Positions 11,401 through 23,172 of a stretch of DNA of 64,000 nt are shown here, one piece after another (positions within the stretch are counted from its first letter, which is position 1; every line of letters starts with the position of its first letter). The notes beneath the pieces are model-generated. The model was not told the origin of the DNA, made no database searches, and saw only the letters and a list, made by a program, of their open reading frames with translations. Location of the stretch: NCBI GenBank assembly GCA_023053575.1, contig JAKZAP010000020.1:15619998-15683997 (forward strand), written 5' to 3'. The stretch comes from Branchinecta lynchi. Lineage: Eukaryota; Arthropoda; Branchiopoda; Anostraca; Branchinectidae. The position numbers and the translations under genes are program-made.

Positions 11401-12447
11401 AACATTGTTCAGGTAAGGTGCGCTAAATATTGGTCCTTAACCACAAGGTTGAGAGACACCAGCGGTTCAAATCAAATATCAATACTGCACCCAACGTAAC
11501 AAAGGTGCCAAAATGCTAGTATATGTACTAATTGCTAGGTTTCATACCCAGGTTTCATCCAAGACTTGAACAGTTTAGGCTCTGTTCCCCCTTGCTCTGT
11601 TTCTTCTTTCAAGGTTCCAAGCTTTCACAAAACAACACAACAGTCTGAAACTCGACATATTTTTGTCAGTAGGTAACAAGCGTGTACATAATTTATCAGA
11701 TTTTTTTTGCCTTCACAGATACCTCAAGCACTCAAACTGACAGACAACTCATTCCATTTTTTTTCTTGTTTACCTCACTGTTGGTCGATTTGAACCAGGA
11801 AATTAAAAAAGGAAAAATTTAATTTCAAAGAATGTCGTAGAAACAACTTTTTATTTTGTGACAAGAAAATTGCTGCAAGAGACTCCTGTTTACTGATATG
11901 AAGTTTGATATTACACTATATTGTCAACTGTTTTGTGAACAGGGCCAAGGTATGGAAAATTTAGAGAGGTGTCCAAATAAGCATGCTGCTACTGTTCTAT
12001 CTGCATTGTACAGGCAAATCCTAGGGATTACTGAATGGTGGGAAATAGAACAGAAAATTTATAGTATAGGGTCCGAATGGTTTTGACAAGGTTATGCAGT
12101 CCCACTGAATATTTTCGGCTCTGTTTTTTTTTCAAAGCTCCAAGCATTCACAAACAAACGTATAACAGTCTGGAAATTAACATATTTTTATGTAAAAAAT
12201 CAGATTTTTTCCTTGACTGGTAGGTCAGACACCCAAACTAGCCGACAACTTCGTAAAAATTATTTTACGTTGCTGCTAGTTCATTTAAACCATCAAATGA
12301 AAGAAGGTAGAGTTTTGAATTTGCGTAAAAAAAACTTTTTCATAAGCAAGAAAGTGTGGAATACAGCAAAGTTAGGGGAAAAAATGTGGAAGGCTTTGAA
12401 TCGCATAGCTCTGCATTAAAGGAGGGGTTGACAACCTCAGACAAGAA

Positions 12448-12939
12448 CATTTATTCAAACAATGTTTACAACGGATGAGTCAGCTATGATTTTTCATCAG
12501 CGATATTTTGGCGCTTCTTGTCAAGGGTCCTCGTCAGGCTGTCAAGAGGTTAATTTTGAATTGTAAATAGTATTTTATGTTAATTTTAGGACGACCCCAG
12601 AGAGTGTAATTAATGAGTGATTTATGTAATTTTAGATTCATGACTGACCCTGGAAGTGGAAAATAGTGAGAAAAGGAAGAATATCAGTGAGGAACGCATA
12701 TCCAGATTCAGACGACGTCATGAGAGAGACCCCCTAACCCCTTCACAGTATTGACGAAGCCTGTTTGGCTCAATATTTCTTTGACTTGTATATGTTTGAA
12801 GGACCAAAGTATTGTACAATACTTGCATAAGATCACGCATAACCAGTGGCACGAGCGTGTATGAGCTGAAGCTCTATAAACGTCAACCTACAAACAACAA
12901 CAACAACAACAAGTCAGCTTGGGCTCAAAGAATATTTAT
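12448..12939. mobile_element. Penelope-like element remnant with 12-bp target duplication
   Basis: The 492-bp insert is flanked by perfect copies of CTCAGACAAGAA (12,436-12,447 and 12,940-12,951), and it splits an older repeat whose two halves rejoin across the site. The left end is the family terminus (ATTTATTCAAACAATGTTT). The right end is 'CAGCTTGGGCTCAAAGAAT' followed by ATTTA, preceded by a short (CAA)n run. A hammerhead-like core lies at 12,497-12,541, with its GAAA mutated to AAAA. The interior has no intact ORF. Confidence 0.75.
12497..12541 (-). ncRNA. Inactivated hammerhead core
   Basis: The minus strand shows CAGC-CTGACGA-helix II-AAAA-TATC-GCTG. The invariant first G of GAAA is replaced by A (plus-strand TTTT at 12,506-12,509), which should abolish cleavage. 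Both helix I strands are intact. Confidence 0.55.
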
Positions 12940-12999
12940 CTCAGACAAGAATTCAATTTTCCAGAAAAGTCTTTCCTTCAGAATAATCTATCTGGCTTA

Positions 13000-13390
13000 A
13001 AACGGAACGAACAAATATGAAAAACATACTAGACTGAAGCTAATTGAATGGTTTACATAATGGACAGATAAATATTGCTTCAGTATTTCTAGTTAAACAT
13101 TATTTTCTTTTCAGAAAAGATCAATTCAGTTACCAAAGCCAATGGCCCGAATATACCTTTACAGCGCAGCTTGAAAACAAAGAAAAGGCACAGAATTTGA
13201 GTATTTTGAACACATTAATAAGGGTTCGAGCCCAAGAGCCAGAAGTTTTTTTTTTATTAAAAAAAGTCATATTTTACCTCTTGCCTGTCAGACAGCATGT
13301 ACATTTCATTTAAACATTTTCGCTACAAAAATTGAGTTAGTGTAAAATGAGGTCAGGTCCTTTCCCTGCATTGTACATTGATACAGCCAA
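13000..13390 (-). repeat. Dispersed ~450-bp repeat (family M), copy 1
   Basis: It shares blocks with 21,125-21,545, 30,420-30,835, 52,850-53,550 and 53,885-54,190: 'AATATTGCTTCAGTATTTCT', 'AAAGGCACAGAATTTGA', and the 'GACAGCATGTACATTTCATT' stretch. Ends in other copies read GGTATCC.. and CAGGTACCCCTCCTGTAC. Non-coding; probably a MITE family. Confidence 0.6.
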
Positions 13391-14079
13391 ATTCTAGTGA
13401 TTACTGACTACTTTCCATATTTTAGAAAACAAATCTTATTATTAGAGTGGTTCCGACAATGTTAGGCCATACAGTCCCACTGAATCCTGACTGAATCGGC
13501 CATTCTTAGTGATTCAAAGGAATAAGGAAGGATTTACCTCAGACAAGTAATAGGTGGGAAATGTTTGTCGAATGTTGGTCCGTAACCACAAGGTTGAGAG
13601 AGACCAGTAATTTAATTAAACACTGTATCTCCCACCAACCCTGTAATAAAGGTGCCAAGACATTGCTGAGGGTGTTCCATCTGATGCAACAGTTGCTGAT
13701 GATGAAAATCGGGCAGCCAATATCAATACACAAGACACCCCGCTAGCAGACACTATTTTGTTTATTTGGTACATGATCACGTTTGTATGGAATTCCGTCA
13801 CAATTTAGTCGCCACCCGTTTATTTATTTGTTTGTTGCTGGTGTCGTTGCCAAATGTTCCAGGCACCATAGAGCTATCACAAAAACGGGAAGATCAGCAA
13901 GCACAGTGGTATAATCGCTTAATTGGAAATATCAGGAAAACAAACTAACGCTTTTTCATCGGGTTTTCAAGATTATTTAAGTGGACAAGTAATAGGTAAC
14001 TAGATTGTCGTGTCCTAGCCCTTTTCGGTTAAACTTTAAAGATGCCAGCGTCACACTTTTGGAAATTTCGCTAGCTCTG

Positions 14080-14250
14080 CCAAAAAACATGGAAAACTGG
14101 GCCCAGCCAACGCGTGACATTCTACACTCTTTTCTGGGTATCTTGTATTTGTTGTGCTGTGTTATTTTTGTTTTCTTTATTCTATTTACATACTCCGCTT
14201 TTGAAAATGGCGGGTCAGAAATAAATTACTTACTTACTTCTCTATTTGAA
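14080..14250 (+). mobile_element. LINE 3' tail, (TTAC)n type
   Basis: The end 'CTCCGCTTTTGAAAATGGC' followed by GGGTCAGAAATAAATTACTTACTTACTT is a retrotransposon 3' UTR and tail. The same terminus is at 31,795-31,850. No RT sequence is attached. Confidence 0.5.
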
Positions 14251-14642
14251 AATTAAATGAACCTGAACCTGAACTAACGAATCTGCGAAATGGAAAGTAA
14301 GGCCGGAATATATTTCCGTATCTCGCCTTAGTGCGGGAAGTTGCCGAACTTTCCGCAGCGGCTTTTTATTCGCGCTCTAGAACCGAAGCAGCTTTCCCGG
14401 AAAGTATGTTTAGAAAGCTAGAAAAAAGCTCCGCGAAAATGCGAAACGCTGGGGCCAAAAAAAAAGTAAAAAAGAGTGGCTTTGCAGGAAGAGACTTGCT
14501 TAATTTTATTACTTGCTACAACTTGCTAAGCTTTATTCAAAACCAACTGCTGAAATCTCACTGCAGAAATTGGTTGTTTCTAGAGTCTGAACTTCCCATG
14601 TTTTCCAAAATGGCGCGCGGAATAGGATTGCCGGAATACTAT

Positions 14643-14936
14643 GAGCGTGTTACACCCTTCTAACAATAGTAACTACTGTTTCCATTTCCGTTCCAACCTC
14701 ACCAAAAGTTACTACGCTGACCGTTCCAACATTCTCGAAATAGTAACTATTTGCTTACCACGCTCGGGAGCGTAATAAGTGTAGTAACTACGGATCTCTG
14801 TAACGTGATTGGTCGGATTCATCCGTGGCATGATATTCTGCTGGAAAATAGAAAAATCGCTCGAGCCCTGACGGCAAAAAGCCAGAATTCGTGACGTGAT
14901 GCGTAGTAACTATGGTAAGTAGGATGGAACACGCTC
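14643..14936. mobile_element. MITE with TIR GAGCGTGTT, copy 1
   Basis: The ends GAGCGTGTTACACCCTTCT and its approximate complement are flanked by TAT on both sides, a 3-bp target duplication. The interior contains repeated ATAGTAACTA words and CGTGACGT. Copies are at 48,734-49,230 (flanked by ACA) and 56,570-56,850 (left end eroded). It is non-coding; the long antisense frames across these copies are artefacts. Confidence 0.75.
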
Positions 14937-15150
14937 TATATATGAGTAAGTCCAAAACACGCCAGTGATTTTCAGGAAGAACGAGAGAACGTCTCAAATG
15001 CAAAAACTCAAATCCTGTGTCAACCAATCACGGCGATCGTTGGCGACAGCTGTGGAGCCGTGTCTGGCTCTTCCGCTAGGTACACAGCGATTCTGCATCG
15101 GCAAGGAGAGTTAGTCATCAAGAGTATAGAAGGTTTCGCGTTGAGGTTTG
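14937..15150 (+). repeat. Dispersed 'GTCCAAAACACGCCAGTGAT' repeat
   Basis: A block of about 210 bp containing GTCCAAAACACGCCAGTGAT, 'AATCCTGTGTCAACCAATCA' and 'TTCTGCATCGGCAA' recurs at 48,056-48,268 and 56,851-57,005. Partial copies lie at 5,690-5,790 and, inverted, at 46,975-47,060. No tRNA-like promoter was seen. Nature unknown. Confidence 0.6.
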
Positions 15151-15229
15151 CTCACTAGGAAGTGCTTCCGAAATCTCGCGAAAAGACTCCTTATGATAGT
15201 TATACTGGGTTTAAACTTAGCATAAATCT

Positions 15230-15745
15230 GAGCTTATTTTTTATTATTATTTTATTTTATTTCAAATAAGGCCAACATGGGCCACAATATAACAAACTGA
15301 ACAAACAAACAAATGTAAATACCAGGTCACTTACGTGACTCCTGTCAAAAGCCCCGCGTACAACTCACGAGTCCACGCAAGCCATACAGGCAGAGAAAGC
15401 TGCATCTGAGGCCCACAAAGGATCCTAAAAAGTGGGCTAGGGGATCGGAGGATCCTGGTTTGAAGGGAAAGAATTGACCGCCTCCGAAGTTCACCAAAAG
15501 ATGGAAGCCCTTCACCAACAAACATTCCCGATGCACTGCAATTCCAATGAAGACCGTGAAGCCCCCGGATGAATTATTATACATTACCCGAAAAGAATTC
15601 TCACATTTCACACTAGCATTACAAGCAAGAGGAAGGCAGTAAAGTGGCGTGCAGTAAGCCCTGAAAAGAAAACTCTTTACCGGGGCCTCGCAACTACCAA
15701 ACCTCCTTATCAGTATATTTGCTCTAATAGACACAGACCTCATTT
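15230..15745 (-). mobile_element. LINE (CR1/L2-like) 3' end, frameshifted RT C-terminus
   Basis: The minus-strand frame at 15,743-15,550 reads through 'RANILIRRFGSC' and 'FLFRAYCTPLYC', the typical thumb/C-terminal segment of CR1/L2/Rex-type LINE reverse transcriptases. It continues in another frame at 15,525-15,331 ('MFVGEGLPSFGELRRRSIL'). At least one frameshift separates the two. The 3' end is an AATAAAATAA-type simple repeat at 15,236-15,262. It is 5'-truncated, with no catalytic domain left. Dead copy. Confidence 0.7.
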
Positions 15746-16111
15746 GAAAGCCGAGAGTACTTTAGCCCGTTTTCCGCTTGAAAAAAAAAATCTACCAGCG
15801 AAAACTGAAAAATGCCACACTGCTATAACAACTTTTTATTTTGCTATTTATTGCTTAATAAATTCTGTATTAATCTTTTTACTTTATTTTTTTGAACTTT
15901 CTTCTATTACTCAAATATGAAAGCCTATTTCTTTTTCTTGTAAACTGGCTTTAATTAGATCTTTGCTTTCTATAGGAGGGCTACCACCTCTTTTAGGGTT
16001 TATAATTAAATGAATAGCTCTAGAATCCCAGATACCTGCTACTTTTTTAATTTTAACTATAAGGCCGTAAACTACAATCGAATATTCCACTGAGTGAAGA
16101 CGAACCATTAA

Positions 16112-16512
16112 GATAGGTGCCCACAGAACGCGATTTTTTTTTTCGCCAACGAATTTTGTTATTTCGCGCCGCTCAGCGAATTCGTTTTGGTCGACCCCAC
16201 TGGCAGCGATTACGTGAAAGAATTCGCCAGGACTAAATACGTATACGTTGATACGATACGTAGGACTACAATGAAAAAAGGGGGAAAGTCAACAATATGG
16301 TTATTCTATATCCGGTTATATACTCTACTTTGGCCAAGTGGGTTGTTGGTTTCTCGAGTTTCCTCAGGCGAACTGAGGCGACACGAAAATAATTCGCTTG
16401 GGATTGAAACGGCGCGACGCGAAATTTGTGCCTAGCGAAGCGAATTTTTTCAGCTAGCGGCGTCAAATTCGCCTAGGCGAACGCGAATTCGCGTTCTGCG
16501 GGCACCTATCCT
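16112..16512. mobile_element. MITE with TIR GATAGGTGCCCACAGAACGC
   Basis: GATAGGTGCCCACAGAACGC at the left is matched by GCGTTCTGCGGGCACCTATC at the right. The subterminal sequence is rich in GCGAATTCG words. About 400 bp, non-coding. The target duplication is not clear. Confidence 0.65.
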
Positions 16513-16526
16513 CAGGCTCCCAAAGA

Positions 16527-17010
16527 TGAGAGAGAGAGAGATAGGTTTATTTAGACAGCATCATAGCTAACAGCTAATTTGCGTTGCTTCACTATACTAA
16601 ATAACAAACAAACACAAAAAACAAAAAAAGAGAAAATATCACTCCGCTTTGTTTAGCAAATTCGTAAAAAAGGTGCAAACGAATTTGCGTGGCGGTTCGT
16701 TCGCGAAGCTACCGGAACCAGTTTATTTTGGTGACGCGTACGGTTGGTGGGCGGTGCAGTGGGTAGTAAGATGTCTCGATGCTGGGGATTGGAGAGAAGA
16801 AACTTCCCAAACCTCCGGATAATCTGCTCGTATCTTTGGGCCAACGTGGGGAGATCGAGTTTAGCAAGCGCTTCACCATAAGATAGCTGTCGATCGCCAA
16901 TAATAATGAACAAGGCCCGCTTTTGCACCGACTCAAGTTCTTGGATGAGGTGAGAAAGACGCGAAGAACAAAAGGAAAATAATACCTGCTCAAAATGAAT
17001 CTTGGCATGC
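16527..17010 (-). mobile_element. LINE 3' end, RT C-terminus and 3' UTR
   Basis: The minus-strand frame to about 16,650 contains 'VQKRALFIIIGD', 'YGEALAKLDLPTLAQRY' and 'LLSNPQHRDILLP', characteristic of the C-terminus of a Jockey/CR1-group LINE ORF2. A frameshift just before the stop leaves the family's end in another frame. The 3' end shows TAAATAAACCTATCTCTCTC, a (CT)n-type tail at 16,529-16,545. The same subfamily (HRDI..LP motif) is at 19,965-20,430. No catalytic motifs remain. Confidence 0.7.
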
Positions 17011-17374
17011 TTGCAGAAGGACTTCAGTCGAACGAATCCCTGGAAGCAGATCTTGCATGTTGGGTCCTGTGTCGCTTTCGATAGACAGCCTGGTGCTTCT
17101 TGGTGCCGCTGGATCCACCGTCGAAAATATGCAGCGACTAAGTAATAAACATTTTTTAGAGTTGTTAAAACTGAAATTACAGAAGGCTCTGTTGTTGCTA
17201 AACTATACAAATTGGGCAGGGAAACCATAATCTGGCCCTGGTCCACACAATAAAAAGTCAACGATTACTCTGTTAAGCAGGCACATACAAATGTTGGAAC
17301 ATTTTGTAGCCAAGGGTCAGAATAGGCTTTCTAGTGTTTCTAGTGTCTATGTAGATTTGTGTTGGAAAGTATTA

Positions 17375-17574
17375 CCCTAGGTTCACACAGACGTCCACAC
17401 TGAGGTGATATCGGCCATCGCGAGATTTTCGTCGCCAAAAACGGCGATTTCTGTTGCTTCGTCAGGCGATTTTCAATGTTGAAAAAATTCAACTTTAATC
17501 TGGCGACACTTTAATCTGTGCTGCGATTGAAAAATCTCGTTCATCGCCGCTATTTGCTCTGTGTAAACCTTGGG
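17375..17574. mobile_element. PIF/Harbinger-like MITE, TTA target duplication
   Basis: CCCTAGGTTCACACAG at the left pairs with CTCTGTGTAAACCTTGGG at the right, flanked by TTA on both sides. The 200-bp interior is palindromic (ATCGCGAGATTTTCGTCGCC / CGTTCATCGCCGC). Non-coding. Confidence 0.75.
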
Positions 17575-17579
17575 TTAAA

Positions 17580-18800
17580 GTAAAAGTTGACCTGTCGAGT
17601 TTAGTTTAGTTTATGTAGTGCGATATTAGAAGTTACTATGAAGTTGTTTTGTTTTATTGTCTGTATATGGCCCTAAGACTTAAATACAATATTATAATTA
17701 TATAATGCTGGGTGAGCTCACAGATTCACATGGCCTAACCAAAAATCTAGGATTTGTGGTAGATGGAGCCCCAGTTGAGCAGCCCTAACACAAAGATAAA
17801 ACTAATATTTTGCTTGGAAATCACGTTTGGTGCTGATGATAACACATGCTCATCTCAATATCATACTACTTAAAATACTAGTATAAAGAAACGAAAAAGG
17901 CTTTAGAATTGGCATCTATGGCTTACATTTTAATTTTTGGTATTTCCTTTATTTTGATCTTTAAGCCTTTTTGATAGGGTGCCTGCAATACAGATTGTAG
18001 CAGTATACCAGAAACGTGCAGACAAAAATTTAGCCTAGCATAACAAACTTGATCAGGCTTGACTGGCGCACACTCGGGCACACGTCCCATCTACCCTGGC
18101 AAATAGGCTAGTGCATGGTCTTGTCCATGATCCGACTAAAACTATTTGTATTGCATTCTTTGGTTGTTTTGTAGGAGCCGGGAAACACAGGCTTCAAAAG
18201 TCAGATTGTCTTGTAAGTTCAGGAATACAAAAGCCTTGGCTTGTATCAAATATTTTACAACACAAGGTGTTTCAAAACTACGGGTTGTTTTTCATTTTTT
18301 TTTTTTTTTTGTCAAGTTCAAGTTCTGTTTATTTTAAATTAAATTCGACATAAAGAGTCAATTTGGCAGAGAGAAGGCTCGAGGTGTTTCGTTAGCTTTA
18401 TCATAAAATATGAGTATTCTCGAACCTATGAGACAACCTGGTCCTGAGAATTAACATGACATGTCACAATGCAGATATATGCTCCTTCGAACCTCTAAAA
18501 CAGTCATAGCCTACAGAAATAACAATTTAATCAATAGCAGCTAACAGCTAAGTGTTCCAGCTTTCTTTTCACATATGGAATGAAATTAATCTGTTTTTGT
18601 GCGATTTACTACATGTTTTTTATTTGTGTTTTCTTCTGTTCGGATACTGGACGATCGTGACAGCAGAGGTGCCATTTCAGTAAACCTTTGGCGGGGGTGG
18701 CATAAGGTCAATTTTGGTTCCCATCCTAGGTTTATTACTCAGAATCAAAATTTGGTAAAGCTACTCTGGTTGGGGTATGCTAAATTTAAAGCAGTTTTTG
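17580..18800. other. No recognisable gene
   Basis: AT-rich sequence. A T-run followed by 'GTCAAGTTCAAGTTCTGTTT' at 18,296-18,330 looks like an inverted retroelement tail. Nothing else recognised. Confidence 0.4.
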
Positions 18801-18805
18801 AATTG

Positions 18806-19965
18806 TCACAGACAATTGGTCACACGGACAGTTAGTCACAGGGACAATTCGTGACATGACAACTGGTCACACGGACTATTCGTTACAGGACAATTCGTCA
18901 CTACGACAATTCGTCACTAGGACAGTTCGTCATATTTTAGAAAATTTACCATTACAAAGGTAACTTGGATAAAATAAAAAATGCCACCCCGTCACAAAAG
19001 GTTGTTTGAATCAATATTTGAATCATTATTTGTAACCCTTGCTCTAATCTCCGATATTTAATCATCAGTCTTAGTGTTATATATTCTCGAAGAGAGTCAA
19101 GTTGTTATTAGTTAAATATGGAACTCGCAAAGACTGAGAGAGATCGTTAAAAACTATTATTAAAGATTCTCATATACAAAACACAAATTCAAGCAAACAG
19201 CGATGTTCTCGGGAAGTATTTGTCTTGCAGCGATTTGGCTCTCACCATGAGAATGCTGACAGCGTTGGCTTTTCTCCCAATGGTGGAAATACCCATCAGC
19301 GTCCGACCGCTATGTTCATATCTGTCCATCTGAAGTATATCCAATCCTCGACTACTTTGAAGACAATAGATATGAAGAAAATTACAGGCCATCTAGGCAA
19401 GCAGAAATGCTCTCTTTCCATCCCTGTCTAGAACGTCTTAGAGCGCATCGCAGAAGACCTTCCTAGGACTAACAACAATTTTAAGGATGGCATTCAGCAT
19501 TCAACAAACATGTTGGAGCAGCTCATAAAACATTTGCAAATTCATTTCGTTTCTGCTGCCGGAGCAGAGTAAAACAAAAAGTATTGAGGGATTTGTTGCT
19601 GGGTGCCCGAACCCACCCAAGAAGTGGAAGCACGAAGACTAACCTGCGACTGAAAACCATAGTAGGGAGATATTGGTCTAGTCAAACTGACGTACTCGAA
19701 TATATGCGAGAAATTGCTCCTAAATACATGTTTTAATGTATTATTTAATGTAACTGAGTATTGGATAATATATAGCTTAAAAACGAAATCCAAACTTGAA
19801 ATCAGGCTTTCTGTGACGAAATGTCCGTATGACTAATTGTCCTAATGGGGAATTGTCCATATGACGAATAGTCCTTGTGACGAAATGTCCTTGTGACAAA
19901 TTGTCCTGTGACGAATTGTCTGTGACGAATTATCCTATGACGAATTATCCTGTGACGAATAGACC
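18806..19965. mobile_element. Element with arrays of ~14-bp subterminal repeats in inverted orientation
   Basis: The left flank array (18,806-18,930) repeats 'GTCACAGGACAATTC' with variation about eight times. The right array (19,808-19,965) carries the complement ('GTGACGAATTGTCC') about nine times. The roughly 0.9 kb between them has no recognisable ORF. Its right edge abuts the LINE fragment at 19,965. Short clustered subterminal repeats of this kind are typical transposase-binding arrays, but no autonomous partner is visible. Confidence 0.6.
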
Positions 19966-20430
19966 GGACACCCATCTCAGCCACAGCTCGTTGTGGACGA
20001 ACTCGTGTAGGTTGATGTTCTGGTGGGATGATATCTCGGTGGATGGGATTCGCTAGGATACTTTTACCAAATTTAAGGGACAACTTAAGACTTAAGTTGA
20101 TAGGGTTTATAGTTCAAATTCTTGGAGGAGGCTTAGGTATGGGACTTTGGGGGATTTTGAAATTACAAGCAAGGCTCGATACTGGATTCTCTCAAGACGA
20201 CCCAACTGCTCCTGCGTTAGTCTGAAATGCCACACGGCACAGCAGTACTCTAGGGAGCAATTGATGAAAACTAAATAAAAGCGTAACAGGTGGTGGGGAG
20301 GCGATCCATGACGGGATAGCAATTTTAGGGACGCAATTCCCATGTTAGCCCTCTTAAGCATTGTGTCAACTTGTTCTCCCCACTTCATGTCCGACGTGAA
20401 GTATACTGGCTGAAACGAAGGATTAAGATG
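19965..20430 (-). mobile_element. LINE ORF2 C-terminal fragment
   Basis: The minus-strand frame contains 'MKWGEQVDTMLKRANMGIAS', 'SLEYCCAVWHFRLTQEQ' and 'RIQYRALLVISKSPKVPYL'. This is the region after the RT palm in Jockey/CR1-type LINEs. A second frame continues with 'KFGKSILANPIHRDIIPP', as in the copy at 16.7 kb. There is at least one frameshift, both ends are missing, and the 3' side is cut by the subterminal-repeat element. Confidence 0.7.
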
Positions 20431-20559
20431 GGGGACCGGAAATTTACCGAAAATCCTCAGATTCAAGTGAAACTTTATAAATGGTAAAAGAAGATGCCAT
20501 AGATCATGCATTTTTGTGTCTGAACCAGATTCGGACACAGTGGTCACCAAAACCAGAAA

Positions 20560-20900
20560 TCTTTTGGCAGCCCTAGTGATAAAATTTGTGGAGCGACTGG
20601 GATGAAACTCGATGGTGTAGAGCTCATATGCCCAGATAGCCTAACCCATTTTATAGTCCTAGCCAGATCGGATTGGTAGGGGGGGGGTGTATGGGGATAG
20701 GAAATTTCCTGGAAACTGAACGAAGTGAAATTTGACAGGCAGTATGAGAAGAGGCCCTAGCCTAGATAATCTGTCCGAACCGGATTTGGACACTGTGGGG
20801 GGGGGGAGGAGGGGGGTGCAAGAGCCACTAAAATTTTCGGGCATGCCTAGCTAGGGATCAAACGATGTGGTGACTGGGATAAAATTTGGAATGTTATTTT
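20560..20900 (-). repeat. Fragment of the 'AAGTTTCATC' modular element (family F)
   Basis: Poly(G) stretches beside 'CCGGATTTGGACACTGTGG' and 'GATAAAATTTGGAATG' correspond in inverted form to the modules at 41.3-45.6 kb. Truncated and diverged. Confidence 0.45.
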
Positions 20901-21124
20901 TTAGTTAATGTTGCTGAAAACACCACATTCTTGATTTCTTGACTCCTCGTGATTCAAATTTTTTAGTTTTTTTAATGAAAGTTTTTGAGTGAAATATAAT
21001 GAAAAAATGCAGAAATTAAAGAATTGTCCTACTGAACCCAGGGTCTGTGATACTACCCTCTACCGGCGGGTAGTACAACACAGTGACCATGTCCAGAATT
21101 AAGCCTACTAGTAAAACTGTGAAG

Positions 21125-21545
21125 GTATCCAACCTCAGACAAGATTTCAAATTTCCAGAGAAGTCTTTCCTTGAGAATAATCTATCTGGCTCAAAAACGA
21201 ACCAACAAATATGACAAACATACTGAAACTAACTGAATGGTTTACATTGAATAAATAAATATTGCTTCAATGTTTCTAGTTAAAAATGGTTTTCTTTTCA
21301 AACGAGATCCCATTGACTGCCTTACAAAATGATGAAAATGGCAGAGTTAGCAAAGTCAAAGCTGCAAAATTCCTTTTCAAACAGCTTCAAAACAAATGAA
21401 AGGCACAGAATTTGAAAATTTCTTGACACATGACTTAAAAAAAAGGATAATATTTTGCCTCTTGACTGTCAGGACAGTATGCACATTTCATTTTTAACAT
21501 TTTCGCTGCAAAATCGAGGTAGTGTAAAAACGAGGCCAGGTATCA
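21125..21545 (-). repeat. Family M dispersed repeat, copy 2
   Basis: It starts with 'GTATCCAACCTCAGACAAGA', contains 'AATATTGCTTCAATGTTTCT' and 'GGACAGTATGCACATTTCAT', and ends with 'CGAGGCCAGGTATC'. Collinear with the inverted copy at 30,420-30,835. Confidence 0.6.
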
Positions 21546-22393
21546 CTCTTGTACAAGTCAAATCAATACAAAGCACAACAATTTAGACTGAATTACTAAT
21601 TGAGCCTGAAAAATTCCTGAAAAACATCATGTAGGTGATAGGCTGAATGAATATATGTTTTTAGTAGAGACGACAAAATCCTCTCCGATGACTGAATAAC
21701 ATCTTGCACTGTTGTATGGCTATGCTTACTGTTTGTTTTCTTCTTAGGGGAGATACATGAAATATTTAGATCAATGTAGGACAGGTTTAAAACGTTATGC
21801 ATTTTTTCCGCAGAATGTGGTGAACCTGAACCCAGACATACCAGAACAGTGCAGAATGTATGACATGCAAAATGCACTATAAATTCATTACAATCATAGT
21901 AAGTTATATCCCTTTCGGGAATTATGGATGCTGTTCCTAACATATCAAGAAAACAGTACCAGAGCAACTGATCAAAAATTTTACAAAATAACAGTGTATG
22001 ACTCTAATACAAGAAGGGTATCCAACCTTGAACTTGGCCTAAAAATCAAACTTCTGTGCAGTTCAAAACAGGTCCTAGGTCAGTCAGGATTTCCTTCTTC
22101 ACAAGTAGGACCTTGATAGAATTGCATAAGAATTTCCCTTTAAACCATTTTACGTAATGCCAGGTTCGAGCCCTCCTGTACAAATGAACCTTAACTGGGT
22201 TATTGTTTATTATGCTTGGTCTTTCCTAAATATTTGCTAGCTCAACAAATCAGGATCATTGTTTTAGCCTATTTGTCTCACATCATAGGCAGTCCGCTGA
22301 GCTGTGGACAACCAACTGACCAACCTAAGGCCTATGATTGTCCTAGCTAGGGTTTAGGCTAGATATTCTGTTATTACCAGACATACTTGGAGG

Positions 22394-22640
22394 ACAGAGG
22401 CGTTACTAGCCAAAATGTTTTTTGGGGGACGAGGCATTTACAGACTGGCTGGTAATTTTTACCAAGTTTTTCTGCAGAAAAAATTACTTTTTTCAACAAT
22501 AAAAATGACATTTTTGAAAAAAATGACTAATTTTCCAAAAAATCCACTGATTTTCAGAAAAAACGACTAGTTTGACGAAAAATAGAACAATTTTCAGAAA
22601 AAACTACTGTTTTTATGAAAAAAAATTAAAGCACAGAGGA
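22394..22640 (+). repeat. Partial copy of CAGAGGCGTTACTAGC element
   Basis: The left terminus CAGAGGCGTTACTAGCCAAA and the following 'GAGGCATTTA...GACTGGCTGGTA' match 25,810-25,956. The interior is a series of degenerate 'AAAAATGACTGTTTTC' words. No right TIR was found. The 184-aa plus-strand frame at 22,572-23,126 begins in this repeat and shows no domain that I recognise. Confidence 0.5.
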
Positions 22641-23172
22641 CAGTATTTACGATTTAATTCATGTAAATACTTCAAGAATAAAGAGTTTCCAAATAGTACG
22701 CGCCATCGCTTCCGATTTTATCGTTTCCGAGTTCTTGCAGAACCTCACTACCTCAGCGTACCATGGACATTTCATGACTGCGACAAACCACAAAATATTC
22801 GAAATTGCTTTGGTGCATGTGTTCTGAGAGATGAATTCCGAATCTTCAAGAAAGTGCGATTATTTGTGATTGTTGTAGCAGAGGTTACATCTTTCTTCAG
22901 TTTTACACCAATTACACCCTTTATTGAGTGGCTGTATTATGTCAGAGTTGTTTTTGATTCCTCTGGTGTTTTGCAACTGCATTATGATGGGTTAATTTTC
23001 GTCTCAAAGAGGCTATTGGCCACTGCATCCTGCAGTGTATATCACATCATGGAAATAACTCTAGCAAGGTATGGAATCTTACTGGGTTCATTGGTTCTAC
23101 TTCTCATGATTTCACTTGAGATCTGATGGGGTTTTTTTTCAGTTTAATATTCTGTTCTTGATCTCACAATAC

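Larger units (their letters stand above)
11400..13690. repeat. Scrambled local duplication cluster
   Basis: Three blocks occur twice. 'AACCACAAGGTTGAGAGA' with 'AAAGGTGCCAA' is at 11,437-11,515 and 13,580-13,660. 'GCATTGTACA...GGATTACTGA' with 'CAGTCCCACTGAAT' is at 12,003-12,108 and 13,368-13,487. 'GGCTCTGTT...CCAAGC...CAACAGTCTG' is at 11,579-11,730 and 12,116-12,250. The copies are diverged and out of order, so this is an old duplicated repeat now interrupted by the Penelope-like insertion at 12,448. Confidence 0.55.

Noticed and set aside
15911..16108. Minus frame ending 'IHLIINPKRGGSPPI...'
   Set aside because: A short frame with a faintly mitochondrial-protein look, but no supporting neighbours, domains or splice sites.
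22572..23126. 184-aa plus-strand frame
   Set aside because: It begins in a transposon end and has no motif beyond hydrophobic stretches. Composition is compatible with chance in AT-rich DNA; kept only as a remark under the repeat entry.
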